Shown: positions 1 to 5,231, counted from the first letter of the stretch. The stretch: DNA of 5,413 bases from DMER01 sp003451645 (GCA_031976175.1 DALYLR010000086.1:1-5413), one strand, 5' to 3'. Notes: generated by a model from the sequence alone, not told the origin. Numbers and translations: made by a program.

Positions 1-1
1 G

Positions 2-880
2 ATGTCCCTCTATCTGGCTTGTCCGCCGTCGGATGTCTCTCGCACCAAACCGCTTATGCGGCTTGTGCTCAATCAGATCGCGCGTCGGCTGACGGAGCAG
101 GAGCCTGATCCGTCCCGGCGAAAGCTCCTCCTGATGCTCGATGAGTTTCCGGCGCTGGGAAGGCTCGACTTCTTCGAAACAGCGCTCGCGTTTATGGCCG
201 GATACGGCGTGCGGGCTTTCCTCGTGGCCCAGTCTCTCAACCAGATCGAAAAAGCCTACGGCCCGAACAATGCCATCCTCGACAACTGCCATGTCCGCGT
301 CGCGTTTGCGACCAACGACGAGCGCACGGCGAAGCGGATTTCTGAAGCGCTCGGCACGAAGACGGAGCTGCGTTCCCAGAAGAACTATACCGGCCATCGG
401 CTCTCGCCCTGGCTCTCGCACATGATGGTTTCACGGCAGGAAACCCAGCGCGCGCTGCTGACGCCGGGCGAGATCATGCAACTGCCTGCGACGGATGAAA
501 TCGTAATGGTGTCCGGTGTGCCGCCTGTGCGTGCAAGGAAGCTTCGATACTTTGAGGACGCCAACTTCACTCGTCGTGTATTGCCGCCCGCTCCAATTGC
601 TCGTGAAGCGGCTACGGCAAGCCACGACTGGAGAGAGACCGTTGCCTGTAAAGTCGGGACTTGGAGAGCTGTGCAAGGCGCCGACATCGAATGCGACGGC
701 GGAGTTGAGTTGCAGCCGGAACTCGACCTGCCGGAAGCCAGGCTGCCAGTAGACCTTGCGACGGACGACGCGCCGGATATCGAGGACGCGAACGTGTCAG
801 AGCAGGATGCGCATTTGCGAAACCTGCGCCGGGCCGTTGCGATCGACCAAGGCGACAAAGACTTCCTGCCGGATTTTTAG
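2..880 (+). CDS. traG: TraG/VirD4-family conjugative coupling protein, C-terminal part (5' end outside window)
   Basis: The frame is open from the first bases of the window, so the first Met is almost certainly internal and only the last 292 or so residues are present; family members usually exceed 600 aa. Coupling proteins are inner-membrane ATPases that carry the relaxase-DNA complex to the type IV secretion channel. Seen here: a Walker B strand with acidic pair (KLLLMLDEFPALGR, D47-E48 in this fragment), then RAFLVAQSLNQIEKAYG (residues 71-87) and NCHVRVAFATND (95-106), the conserved core after Walker B in TraG/TraD proteins, and LLTPGEIMQLP (152-162), typical of the IncP-like TraG group. 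The Walker A loop and N-terminal membrane helices would lie to the left. The tail after residue 200 is acidic and variable, as is usual. The stop codon is 1 nt from the next gene, implying one operon. Whether the whole gene is intact cannot be seen. Confidence 0.93.
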   Translation: MSLYLACPPSDVSRTKPLMRLVLNQIARRLTEQEPDPSRRKLLLMLDEFPALGRLDFFETALAFMAGYGVRAFLVAQSLNQIEKAYGPNNAILDNCHVRVAFATNDERTAKRISEALGTKTELRSQKNYTGHRLSPWLSHMMVSRQETQRALLTPGEIMQLPATDEIVMVSGVPPVRARKLRYFEDANFTRRVLPPAPIAREAATASHDWRETVACKVGTWRAVQGADIECDGGVELQPELDLPEARLPVDLATDDAPDIEDANVSEQDAHLRNLRRAVAIDQGDKDFLPDF

Positions 881-881
881 C

Positions 882-1304
882 ATGGGTAAGCCGCGTTTGA
901 ACCTGCGCCTCCGGGCAGACCTCCTCCGCAAGCTGGAGGACGCGACACGCCGTCCCGGTTTGACCAAGAACGCAGTGATCGAGCAGGCGCTCGAAGAATA
1001 TTTCGAGCCTGCTATCCGGTATGGCCTCGAAGAGAGGTTGCTGCGAAGGCTGGACGATTTCGAGGTTCGGCAGGGCGAGATCGAACGCGATGTTGCAACG
1101 TCGTTGGAAGCCCTTGGCCAGTTCATACTCTACTGGCTGACGAGAACAGATCCTATTCCGGCAGGCGAACGCGAGATCGCTCATGCGCTGGGGCAGAAGC
1201 GGTTCGACCATTTCATCGCACAAGTGGCGCGCAAGCTGATCGACGGAGACGGCCTTTCCAAAAGAATCATCGATTCGGACGAAACGAAAGACAGTCTCCT
1301 TTGA
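882..1304 (+). CDS. Ribbon-helix-helix (CopG-like) protein of the conjugation region
   Basis: 140 aa, starting at the ATG 1 nt after the traG stop; earlier in-frame starts would overlap traG and add an Arg/Thr/Ser-rich stretch that is an off-frame reading of it. No strong Shine-Dalgarno is visible (only a CCGGA-like run), so translation is probably coupled to traG. Residues 4-42 fit a ribbon-helix-helix: beta strand PRLNLRL, helix ADLLRKLEDATRR, turn PGLTKN, helix AVIEQALEEYF. The rest is helical and charged (EERLLRRLDDFEVRQGEIERD), followed by a C-terminal part with FILYWLTRTDPIP and KRFDHFIAQVARKL. A CopG-annotated protein of this size typically sits between traG and trbB in Tn4371-type and related elements, where it is presumed to regulate transfer genes; that role is inferred from family and position. 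Here trbB does not follow. Confidence 0.85.
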   Translation: MGKPRLNLRLRADLLRKLEDATRRPGLTKNAVIEQALEEYFEPAIRYGLEERLLRRLDDFEVRQGEIERDVATSLEALGQFILYWLTRTDPIPAGEREIAHALGQKRFDHFIAQVARKLIDGDGLSKRIIDSDETKDSLL

Positions 1305-1476
1305 TTGCGTAAGCGTAAATCAAGGGTTGTGAAGATCGGCGTCTTCTGATTCACTGGCGTCAGTATTCAATCGCGTAAACGCAGATGCAGATCGCCGGGG
1401 ACGCAGGTGAGCGCGGGTCGCCTGAGCCTCGGTCGGCGGGGGCGCAACAGCAACAATCAATCAATGGAAAACACCG
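1305..1476. other. Non-coding stretch after the CopG-like gene, with short degenerate repeats
   Basis: 172 nt without a convincing gene, where trbB would be expected in related conjugation modules. It contains two related 14-mers, GCGTAAGCGTAAAT (1307-1320) and GCGTAAACGCAGAT (1373-1386), 11 of 14 identical, and two copies of GGCGTC (1338-1343, 1356-1361). A weak 5-bp hairpin GAAGA/TCTTC (about 1331-1346) has no T-run after it. The part just before the next gene is very GC-rich, then changes to CAACAATCAATCAA. It may hold the promoter of the next gene or be scar from loss of trb genes; nothing decides this. Confidence 0.4.
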
Positions 1477-1761
1477 ATGACCGAAACGAAATCCTCTTCA
1501 GTTCAAGACAAAACCTTTCCGGTTAGAACAAGCGACGAAGTCTCGGCGCTCGTCCAGGATGCTCTGGTTCACCTTGATGGTACTATCGTTGCCGCCCAGG
1601 CAGTTGTTCAACTTTGCTTGTCCGAAAACAGCTCCATGAAGTGGAAAACCGTAATGCAGCGATACAATGCCCTGGACGTCCTCATGCAGAATGCTGCGAA
1701 GGCCGGAGACCAAGTCTGGTCTGCCATCGACTGCGAAGTGAAGCCCTCAGAAGACCAATGA
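1477..1761 (+). CDS. Small hypothetical protein, 94 aa
   Basis: I do not recognise this family. It encodes 94 aa beginning MTETKSSSVQDKTFPV and ending CEVKPSEDQ, with a weak GGA ribosome-binding element 9 nt upstream. The N-terminal 18 residues are polar and probably disordered. Residues 19-85 look alpha-helical with regular hydrophobic spacing (VSALVQDALVHLDGTIVAAQ, then MQRYNALDVLMQNAAKAGDQ), without a clear membrane segment or signal peptide. There are two cysteines and no recognisable motif. Codon use is less GC3-biased than in traG. A 20-codon overlapping frame starts at the ATG at 1464, which could be a leader or chance. The gene lies between the transfer genes and the integrase remnant, in the accessory part of the element. 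It could be a regulator or adaptor-type small protein, but no function is claimed. Reading-frame length and an acceptable start make it a probable, not certain, gene. Confidence 0.55.
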   Translation: MTETKSSSVQDKTFPVRTSDEVSALVQDALVHLDGTIVAAQAVVQLCLSENSSMKWKTVMQRYNALDVLMQNAAKAGDQVWSAIDCEVKPSEDQ

Positions 1762-1799
1762 CTGGTCCTGCACTTCTCAACTCAGTGAAGTCGGCCCTA

Positions 1800-1992
1800 T
1801 TACCAGGCGGCAAATTTCATCACTTCTGCCGCCCACCATTCCGCCATGCGGACGCGTTCGTCCCAATAGGTTGCTCTGTGATAGGCCTTGCGGACATGAT
1901 TGTCGCCGACATGGGCAAGTTCGGCTTCGATAGCGTCTGGGTGCCATTTCCCACTCTCGTTGAGCAGACTTGAGGCGCTCGCTCTGAACCGG
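1800..1992 (-). pseudogene. 3' remnant of a second P4-type tyrosine integrase
   Basis: The minus strand encodes the last ~61 residues of an integrase, FRASASSLLNESGK... to ...WWAAEVMKFAA, then Trp and TAA (1800-1802). Residue for residue this matches positions 334-394 of the intact integrase at 3906-5093. The nucleotide match runs from 1810 to 1990 (equivalent to 3916-4096) with 15 mismatches in 181 bp. All 15 are synonymous, and the first 56 bp are identical. The fragment retains the second active-site His (LAH) and the nucleophilic Tyr (AYHR). The HxxR His is replaced: CHGFR in the intact copy reads CDRFR here, at the break. Everything upstream is missing, so it cannot be a working recombinase. 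Its upstream edge abuts the merR stop codon. The silent-only divergence says it came from a separate, functionally selected relative and is not a fresh copy of the neighbour. Confidence 0.93.
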
Positions 1993-2391
1993 TCACAGCT
2001 TTGCGAGTGCCTCAATGATCCGGCAGTCGCGCGCGGCTCCACCTTCGCAGCTGACCAGAATTTGTTGCAGTTCCCGCTCGAGCGAACGCAGCGCAGCAAT
2101 CCGCAACTTCACGATTTGAAGATTGTCCTGTGCGATTGTTCGCGCATCCTCGCACGTGCTCGCGGGCCTGCTGGACAGATCAAGAAGTGCGCGGATCTGG
2201 TCAAGACCGAAACCAAGCTGCCTGGCGTTCTGAATAAAAGCGAGCCGCGAGATCTCGGTCTCGCCGTAGACGCGTCGCCCGTTTGGAGCTCGCCGCGGCG
2301 CTGGCAGCAGACCGATCTCTTCATAAAAACGTATGGTTGGAATCTTGAGTTTCGTACGGCGCGCCACCTCGCCGATAGGGAGATGCAACAT
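1993..2391 (-). CDS. MerR-family metal-responsive transcriptional regulator (CadR/PbrR/ZntR-like)
   Basis: 132 aa. The chosen start at 2391 gives MLHLPIGEVARRTKLKIPTI, which matches the usual MerR N-terminus; the longer frame from 2505 would overlap the divergent gene and adds no family sequence. On the minus strand AGAGGA lies about 9 nt before this ATG, inside the operator. Residues 5-24 form the helix-turn-helix, followed by the MerR signature IRFYEEIGLLP (20-30) and wing residues R39-R40-Y42. A long dimerisation helix runs from about 82 to 113. Cysteines C80, C115 and C123 correspond in placement to the three metal-binding cysteines of CadR, PbrR and ZntR, so the ligand is likely a divalent Cd/Pb/Zn-type ion; which one cannot be read from sequence. 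Expected role: bend the 19-bp-spacer promoter of the divergent CDF-lspA operon and activate it on metal binding. The protein ends at ALAKL with its TGA exactly at the junction with the integrase remnant, so a few C-terminal residues may have been lost. Confidence 0.9.
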   Translation of the reverse strand: MLHLPIGEVARRTKLKIPTIRFYEEIGLLPAPRRAPNGRRVYGETEISRLAFIQNARQLGFGLDQIRALLDLSSRPASTCEDARTIAQDNLQIVKLRIAALRSLERELQQILVSCEGGAARDCRIIEALAKL

Positions 2392-2396
2392 TGAGC

Positions 2397-2427
2397 TTGA
2401 TCCTCTAGTTACTTGAGGATGTACCAG
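2397..2427 (+). promoter_or_regulatory. MerR-type operator/promoter of the CDF-lspA operon
   Basis: A dyad spans 2400-2420: arms ATCCTCTAGT and ACTTGAGGAT around a single central T, complementary at 9 of 10 positions. It sits between a -35-like TTGATC (2397-2402) and a -10-like TACCAG (2422-2427), separated by 19 bp. A too-long spacer filled by a dyad with CCTC...GAGG arms is the hallmark of MerR/ZntR/CadR-activated promoters. The -10 match is weak, so the exact hexamer is uncertain. The left end lies only a few bases from the merR start codon, and merR's own ribosome-binding site (TCCTC on the plus strand, 2401-2405) overlaps the dyad, so bound regulator could also limit merR expression. Confidence 0.8.
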
Positions 2428-2439
2428 TAAAACTGAACT

Positions 2440-2445
2440 GGAGGA
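2440..2445 (+). promoter_or_regulatory. Strong ribosome binding site of the CDF gene
   Basis: GGAGGA lies 7 nt before the ATG at 2453, a near-perfect Shine-Dalgarno that fixes this start. Confidence 0.8.
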
Positions 2446-2452
2446 ATACACC

Positions 2453-3079
2453 ATGAGCGGATGCGAAGATGGATGCGGAGCGAAGGCAGTCGAAGCGGCG
2501 ACCACGCCCGCTTATGTGCGCACGTTATGGCTCGTAGTCTTCCTGAATGCGGGCATGTTCCTGATCGGTTTGGTCATCACTGTTACCGGCGGGTCGGTGT
2601 CCGTCCGTGCGGATTTGCTGGATTTTCTAGGCGATGCGCTCGCAACCAGCATTGGCCTGCTGCTGGTGGGCCGTTCGCGCCGCGTGCGCTCGTTGGCCAG
2701 CCTTTGGCAAGGGTTCGCTCTCGGTGCATTGGGACTGTTCGTGCTGGGCACTGCGTTGTCCCGAATGGCGGGCGGCGTTGCGCCTGAACCATTCGGAATG
2801 AGCGTCTACGGGGTGCTCGGGCTTTGCGTAAACATCGGTGCCGCCTTGTTGCTGCTGAAGCACCGCAATGGCGACGCAAGCGTGCGCGCCGTCTGGCTGT
2901 ATAGCCGCAATGACGCGATCGGTAACTTGATTGTCTTGGCTGCTGCGGCACTCGTGGTTGTTTCGGGGTCGTATTGGCCCGACCTTATTGCGGGCGCAGC
3001 CATTGCATTCCTTTTCCTGCACTCGTCGGTACAGATCATCCGGGATTCACGCCGTGAACTCCGTGAGGTGGCGGAATGA
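2453..3079 (+). CDS. Cation diffusion facilitator-type metal efflux protein, short form
   Basis: 208 aa, without the cytoplasmic C-terminal domain of classical CDF proteins such as YiiP (about 300 aa); it matches the short 'cation transporter' branch. Six hydrophobic segments are visible at roughly 24-45, 50-73, 84-102, 115-136, 156-173 and 175-193. Segment 2 has ADLLDFLGD, giving a D57-xxx-D61 pair like the TM2 metal site of YiiP. Segment 5 begins VWLYSRNDAIGN with D154 as the probable second-half ligand; four residues earlier, where CDFs usually have His (or, as I recall, Cys in this branch), there is Tyr150. The N-terminus carries C4 and C8, possibly capturing soft metals. The inferred role is proton-driven export of a divalent cation (Zn, Cd, Co or Pb class) across the inner membrane. 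The gene follows the MerR-type promoter and overlaps lspA by 4 nt (ATGA at 3076-3079), so both are one operon. Confidence 0.88.
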   Translation: MSGCEDGCGAKAVEAATTPAYVRTLWLVVFLNAGMFLIGLVITVTGGSVSVRADLLDFLGDALATSIGLLLVGRSRRVRSLASLWQGFALGALGLFVLGTALSRMAGGVAPEPFGMSVYGVLGLCVNIGAALLLLKHRNGDASVRAVWLYSRNDAIGNLIVLAAAALVVVSGSYWPDLIAGAAIAFLFLHSSVQIIRDSRRELREVAE

Positions 3080-3540
3080 ACAGGCTATTGGGCGCAACTG
3101 CATTCCTCGCCGTTCCGGCACTCGACCTCGGGACGAAGGCTTGGGCGCGATCGCGCTTGCACGAAGCACAACCGTTGGAGTTGCTACCGTTTTTCGACCT
3201 GACACTAAGCTTTAATCGCGGCGTATCTTTCGGGCTCTTCGGAACTGCAACGAGCGCTTGGCCTATCATTGTCATCACAGCTTCAATCACGGTGGCTTTG
3301 GCATTTTGGTTCTGGCGCACGACGCGATCAGGTGAGCAGCTTGCGTTGGCGCTAATCGTCGGCGGCGCGTTAGGCAACCTAATCGATCGGGTGCACCGCG
3401 GCGCTGTGACGGACTTTCTGGACTTCCATGCTGCCGGTTGGCATTGGCCAGCTTTTAACCTGGCCGACACCGCAATCGTGTGTGGTGCGGTCTGGCTTCT
3501 TTGGCATTCACTTAGCCCGCGCAATCAGACTTCCACTTAA
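3076..3540 (+). CDS. lspA: Lipoprotein signal peptidase (signal peptidase II), cassette-borne
   Basis: 154 aa, slightly shorter than housekeeping LspA (about 160-170 aa). It is an inner-membrane aspartyl protease that removes signal peptides from prolipoproteins after diacylglyceryl transfer. All signature blocks are present: D17 in the first helix (DLGTK), N47-R48-G49 with SFG (NxG block), GNLIDR (100-105), VTDFLDF with D113, and FNLADTAI with N128 and D131. D113 and D131 correspond to the catalytic aspartate pair. Four hydrophobic helices can be placed at about 4-20, 61-80, 87-103 and 130-146. The start overlaps the CDF stop (ATGA), with GAGG (3065-3068) as ribosome-binding site, so translation is coupled. 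Such an lspA next to a MerR regulator and a CDF gene is a recurring mobile metal-resistance arrangement, and the lead-resistance pbr locus also carries an lspA-like gene. It is therefore probably an accessory copy beside a chromosomal one. Its client lipoprotein is unknown and none is encoded here. Confidence 0.94.
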   Translation: MNRLLGATAFLAVPALDLGTKAWARSRLHEAQPLELLPFFDLTLSFNRGVSFGLFGTATSAWPIIVITASITVALAFWFWRTTRSGEQLALALIVGGALGNLIDRVHRGAVTDFLDFHAAGWHWPAFNLADTAIVCGAVWLLWHSLSPRNQTST

Positions 3541-3905
3541 CAACTTCAGTGGTACGTGCCCCGCCTGCTACGGGACAGATTTCAGGCTTCAACGATGGAA
3601 TAATGTCTCGCTCGTGCCGCCGCACCCTGAACGACCGCCGGAAGCATCCGATGAGGAGCGCCAAGTATATCTTGTGCGAATGCCCTAAGTATACGGCGTC
3701 AGCACCCTGGAAAGCTCGATAATGGACGAGGTTTAAGCGACCCATCCTGTATATTGCGGACTCACGAATATGGAGCGGGTAGAAGGTCTGCATCGACCGC
3801 TTTTTTGGCGCGAGCATTCCGCAATAAATTTTTGGCAACCGACTTGTTATGTGTGCGCGTGCGCCAGCCAGTTCGCTAAACGGTCTTGATGGCGTCTTTG
3901 CATTG
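3541..3905. other. Gene-poor gap between lspA and the integrase 3' end
   Basis: 365 nt with no gene I can support, and visibly richer in A/T than its neighbours. It has two AAGTATA repeats (3663-3669 and 3686-3692). A minus-strand frame stays open across it (start would be a TTG inside the integrase end at 3919, stop inside lspA at 3512). It contains GADAVYLGHSHK with a GHSH motif (3674-3685) reminiscent of metallophosphoesterases, but no other block of that family is seen and no ribosome-binding site is evident. It may be scar sequence from an earlier insertion or deletion. No insertion-sequence ends were recognised. Confidence 0.4.
3775..3806 (+). terminator. Possible weak intrinsic terminator downstream of lspA
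   Basis: GCGGGT (3775-3780) can pair with ACCGC (3796-3800) with one bulge, and TTTTTT follows at once (3801-3806). An alternative 4-bp stem GGTC/GACC (3785-3788 with 3795-3798) competes. It lies about 235 nt after lspA on the same strand, which is far, so this is only a candidate. Confidence 0.25.
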
Positions 3906-5093
3906 TCATGGAGCTGCAAATTTCATCACTTCTGCCGCCCACCATTCCGCCATGCGGACGCGTTCGTCCCAGTAGGTTGCTCGGTGATAGGCCTTGCGCA
4001 CATGATTGTCGCCGACATGGGCGAGCTCGGCTTCGATGGCGTCAGGGTGCCATTTCCCGCTCTCATTGAGGAGGCTTGAAGCGCTGGCCCGGAACCCGTG
4101 GCACGTATGGACGTCTGCTTGGATATCGAGCCGGCGCAGCGCGTAGTTCATGGTGTTCTCGCTGAGGGGCCGTCCGTCCGACATCTGAGACGGAAGGACG
4201 AGCGAACCTTTGCCTGTGAACCGCTTCAGATCCTTGAGGATCTCAATGGCGGGTCCGGGCAGGGGCTTTGTGTGCAGTTTGCGCGTTTTGGTCCGGTCGG
4301 CCGGGATGGTCCACATCCGCTCTTCAAAGTCGAACTCGCTCCAGTGGGACAGGCGTAGTTCGCCAGGACGGGGATAGAGCAGCGCCAGCAGCTTCAAGGC
4401 AGCCTGGGCTTCGATCGTGCCCTCATACGACCAGACGGTCCTGATCAGCTTCGCAAACCCCTTGCGGTCGGTCACGGCGGCCCTGTGCTGGACCTTAGGC
4501 GCGATAAGCGCCCCCTTCAGCGCCACGGTCGGGTCACCGTCCGCCCGGGTCGTTGCGATCGCGTAGCGGAAGATCTGACCGATCAGGGCACGCAGCCGGC
4601 GTGCTGATTCGTAGTTTCCTTCCTTCTCGACCCTTCGAAGGGTCGCGAGGATTTCGGGTGCCTTGATGTTCCGTATGGGCTTCGAGCCAAGGTCTTCGGA
4701 TGCAAGGCGCGCGAGCCAGCGTTTCTTCTTCAGCGTGGCCGGGGCGAGTCCCTCGATCTCCTCCTTCTGGAGCAGCTCATCAGCGATCCGGGCGAAGGTA
4801 TCTTCGATCTCGGCGCGCCGCATTTCTTGACCGGCCTTCTTGATAGCCGAAGGGTCAACGCCTTCAAAAAGCATCGTCCGGGCTTCAAGCCGCCGTTCTC
4901 TGGCCCGGCCGAGTGAGACTTCCGGGTAAGGTCCGAAGGACAAGGTCTTCTGCTTACCCTCAAAGCGGTAGGCCATCTTCCACAGCTTCGATCCGCCCGT
5001 CGTTACCTCGAGATAGAGGCCATAGCCGTCGCTGTAGCGCTTCGTGCGGCTGTCCGGTTTGAGACCGCGGATTCGTGTGTCTGTCAGCGGCAT
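3906..5093 (-). CDS. int: P4-type tyrosine recombinase (site-specific integrase) of the tRNA-Phe element
   Basis: 395 aa from the ATG at 5093. This start gives MPLTDTRIRGLKPDSRTKRY, the usual opening of the P4 integrase N-terminal domain; frames from 5123 (405 aa) or 5192 (428 aa) add unrelated residues. No good Shine-Dalgarno precedes any of the three. Domains: N-terminal arm-type DNA-binding domain with DGYGLYLEV and TLSFGPYPEVSL (about 3-85), SAM-like core-binding domain (about 98-195), catalytic domain (about 205-395). Catalytic residues visible: R242 (RPGELR), K269 (TKTRKLH), H332 and R335 (CHGFRAS), H359 (ELAHVG), Tyr369 (KAYHRA). All are present, so the enzyme should be competent. It catalyses strand exchange between the tRNA attachment site and the element circle. 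The gene starts 205 nt from the tRNA-Phe 3' end and reads away from it, the classic island layout. Its last 61 codons have a silent-diverged partner at 1810-1990. Its start codon is covered by an inverted repeat, suggesting autoregulation. Confidence 0.95.
   Translation of the reverse strand: MPLTDTRIRGLKPDSRTKRYSDGYGLYLEVTTGGSKLWKMAYRFEGKQKTLSFGPYPEVSLGRARERRLEARTMLFEGVDPSAIKKAGQEMRRAEIEDTFARIADELLQKEEIEGLAPATLKKKRWLARLASEDLGSKPIRNIKAPEILATLRRVEKEGNYESARRLRALIGQIFRYAIATTRADGDPTVALKGALIAPKVQHRAAVTDRKGFAKLIRTVWSYEGTIEAQAALKLLALLYPRPGELRLSHWSEFDFEERMWTIPADRTKTRKLHTKPLPGPAIEILKDLKRFTGKGSLVLPSQMSDGRPLSENTMNYALRRLDIQADVHTCHGFRASASSLLNESGKWHPDAIEAELAHVGDNHVRKAYHRATYWDERVRMAEWWAAEVMKFAAP
3916..4096. 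repeat. Direct repeat with 1810-1990 (integrase 3' end)
   Basis: 181 bp, 166 identical (15 mismatches) to 1810-1990 in the same orientation, centred 2106 bp apart. The two copies flank the merR-CDF-lspA cassette and the gene-poor gap. The longest identical run is 56 bp (3916-3971 with 1810-1865), long enough to allow occasional homologous recombination that would delete everything between. Confidence 0.95.
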
Positions 5094-5171
5094 TTTGTTG
5101 GCATCGTCAAAAAGTGTTGGCATTTTTCCGGCCGTTGCGATTCCGAGCCGTCTCGATGCCAACAAAATGCC
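5089..5171. repeat. Perfect 18-bp inverted repeat over the integrase start
   Basis: GGCATTTTGTTGGCATCG at 5089-5106 is exactly complementary in reverse to CGATGCCAACAAAATGCC at 5154-5171, with 47 bp between. The left arm includes the integrase initiation codon (complement of 5091-5093). The core word TGTTGGCAT also occurs alone at 5115-5123. These are candidate binding sites for the integrase N-terminal domain, for an excisionase, or for a repressor of int. No protein assignment can be made from sequence alone. Confidence 0.85.
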
Positions 5172-5177
5172 AACAAA
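5156..5177. repeat. Tandem 11-mer ATGCCAACAAA x2 next to an A-run
   Basis: Two perfect head-to-tail copies, 5156-5166 and 5167-5177, continue into an A-run (A8 in total, ending at 5182). The period of 11 is about one helical turn, so two protein molecules could bind on the same face. The first copy overlaps the right arm of the inverted repeat. Counting both strands, TGTTGGCAT occurs four times in 80 bp (5096-5104, 5115-5123 forward; 5156-5164, 5167-5175 reverse). Confidence 0.85.
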
Positions 5178-5204
5178 AAAAATTTCTTCCAACGTTTTTG
5201 GGTG

Positions 5205-5231
5205 GACGTTGGCGGACGGAGACGTTGGTGG
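5205..5231. repeat. Short direct repeats GACGTTGGCGG / GACGTTGGTGG
   Basis: Copies at 5205-5215 and 5221-5231 differ at one base and start 16 nt apart, in the flank between the integrase and the tRNA. A further pair, GGATGC at 5258-5263 and 5268-5273, has 10-nt spacing. Repeats in this position fit an attachment-site arm region, but this is inference. Confidence 0.5.

Noticed and set aside
612..1223. Minus-strand frame of 203 aa opposite traG/copG
   Set aside because: Arg/Pro/Leu-rich shadow of two well-supported plus-strand genes in GC-rich DNA.
1331..1346. Hairpin GAAGA/TCTTC as a terminator of the tra operon
   Set aside because: Stem of only five mostly A/T pairs and no T-run downstream.
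1800..2099. Minus-strand 99-aa frame as a standalone gene
   Set aside because: Its C-terminal part is the integrase remnant and its N-terminal part is merR DNA read in another frame; no start signal supports it.
1993..2505. Longer merR start giving a 170-aa protein
   Set aside because: The extra 38 residues overlap the divergent CDF gene and the operator and lack MerR family sequence; the ATG at 2391 has a ribosome-binding site and a normal N-terminus.
2583..3022. Minus-strand frames opposite the CDF gene (122 and 131 aa)
   Set aside because: Arg- and Gln-rich antisense readings with no family features; the plus strand encodes a clear membrane transporter.
3535..3572. CCACT/AGTGG and CCCG/CGGG stems right after lspA as a terminator
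   Set aside because: Short stems, a long loop in the first, and no T-run after either.
5089..5177. CRISPR-like array
   Set aside because: Repeat units are 9-11 bp, in mixed orientation, without regular spacers; they look like protein-binding sites.
5094..5192. Upstream starts of the integrase (at 5123 and 5192)
   Set aside because: The extra residues are encoded by the repeat region and do not resemble P4 integrase N-termini; MPLTDTRIRGLKP matches the family start.
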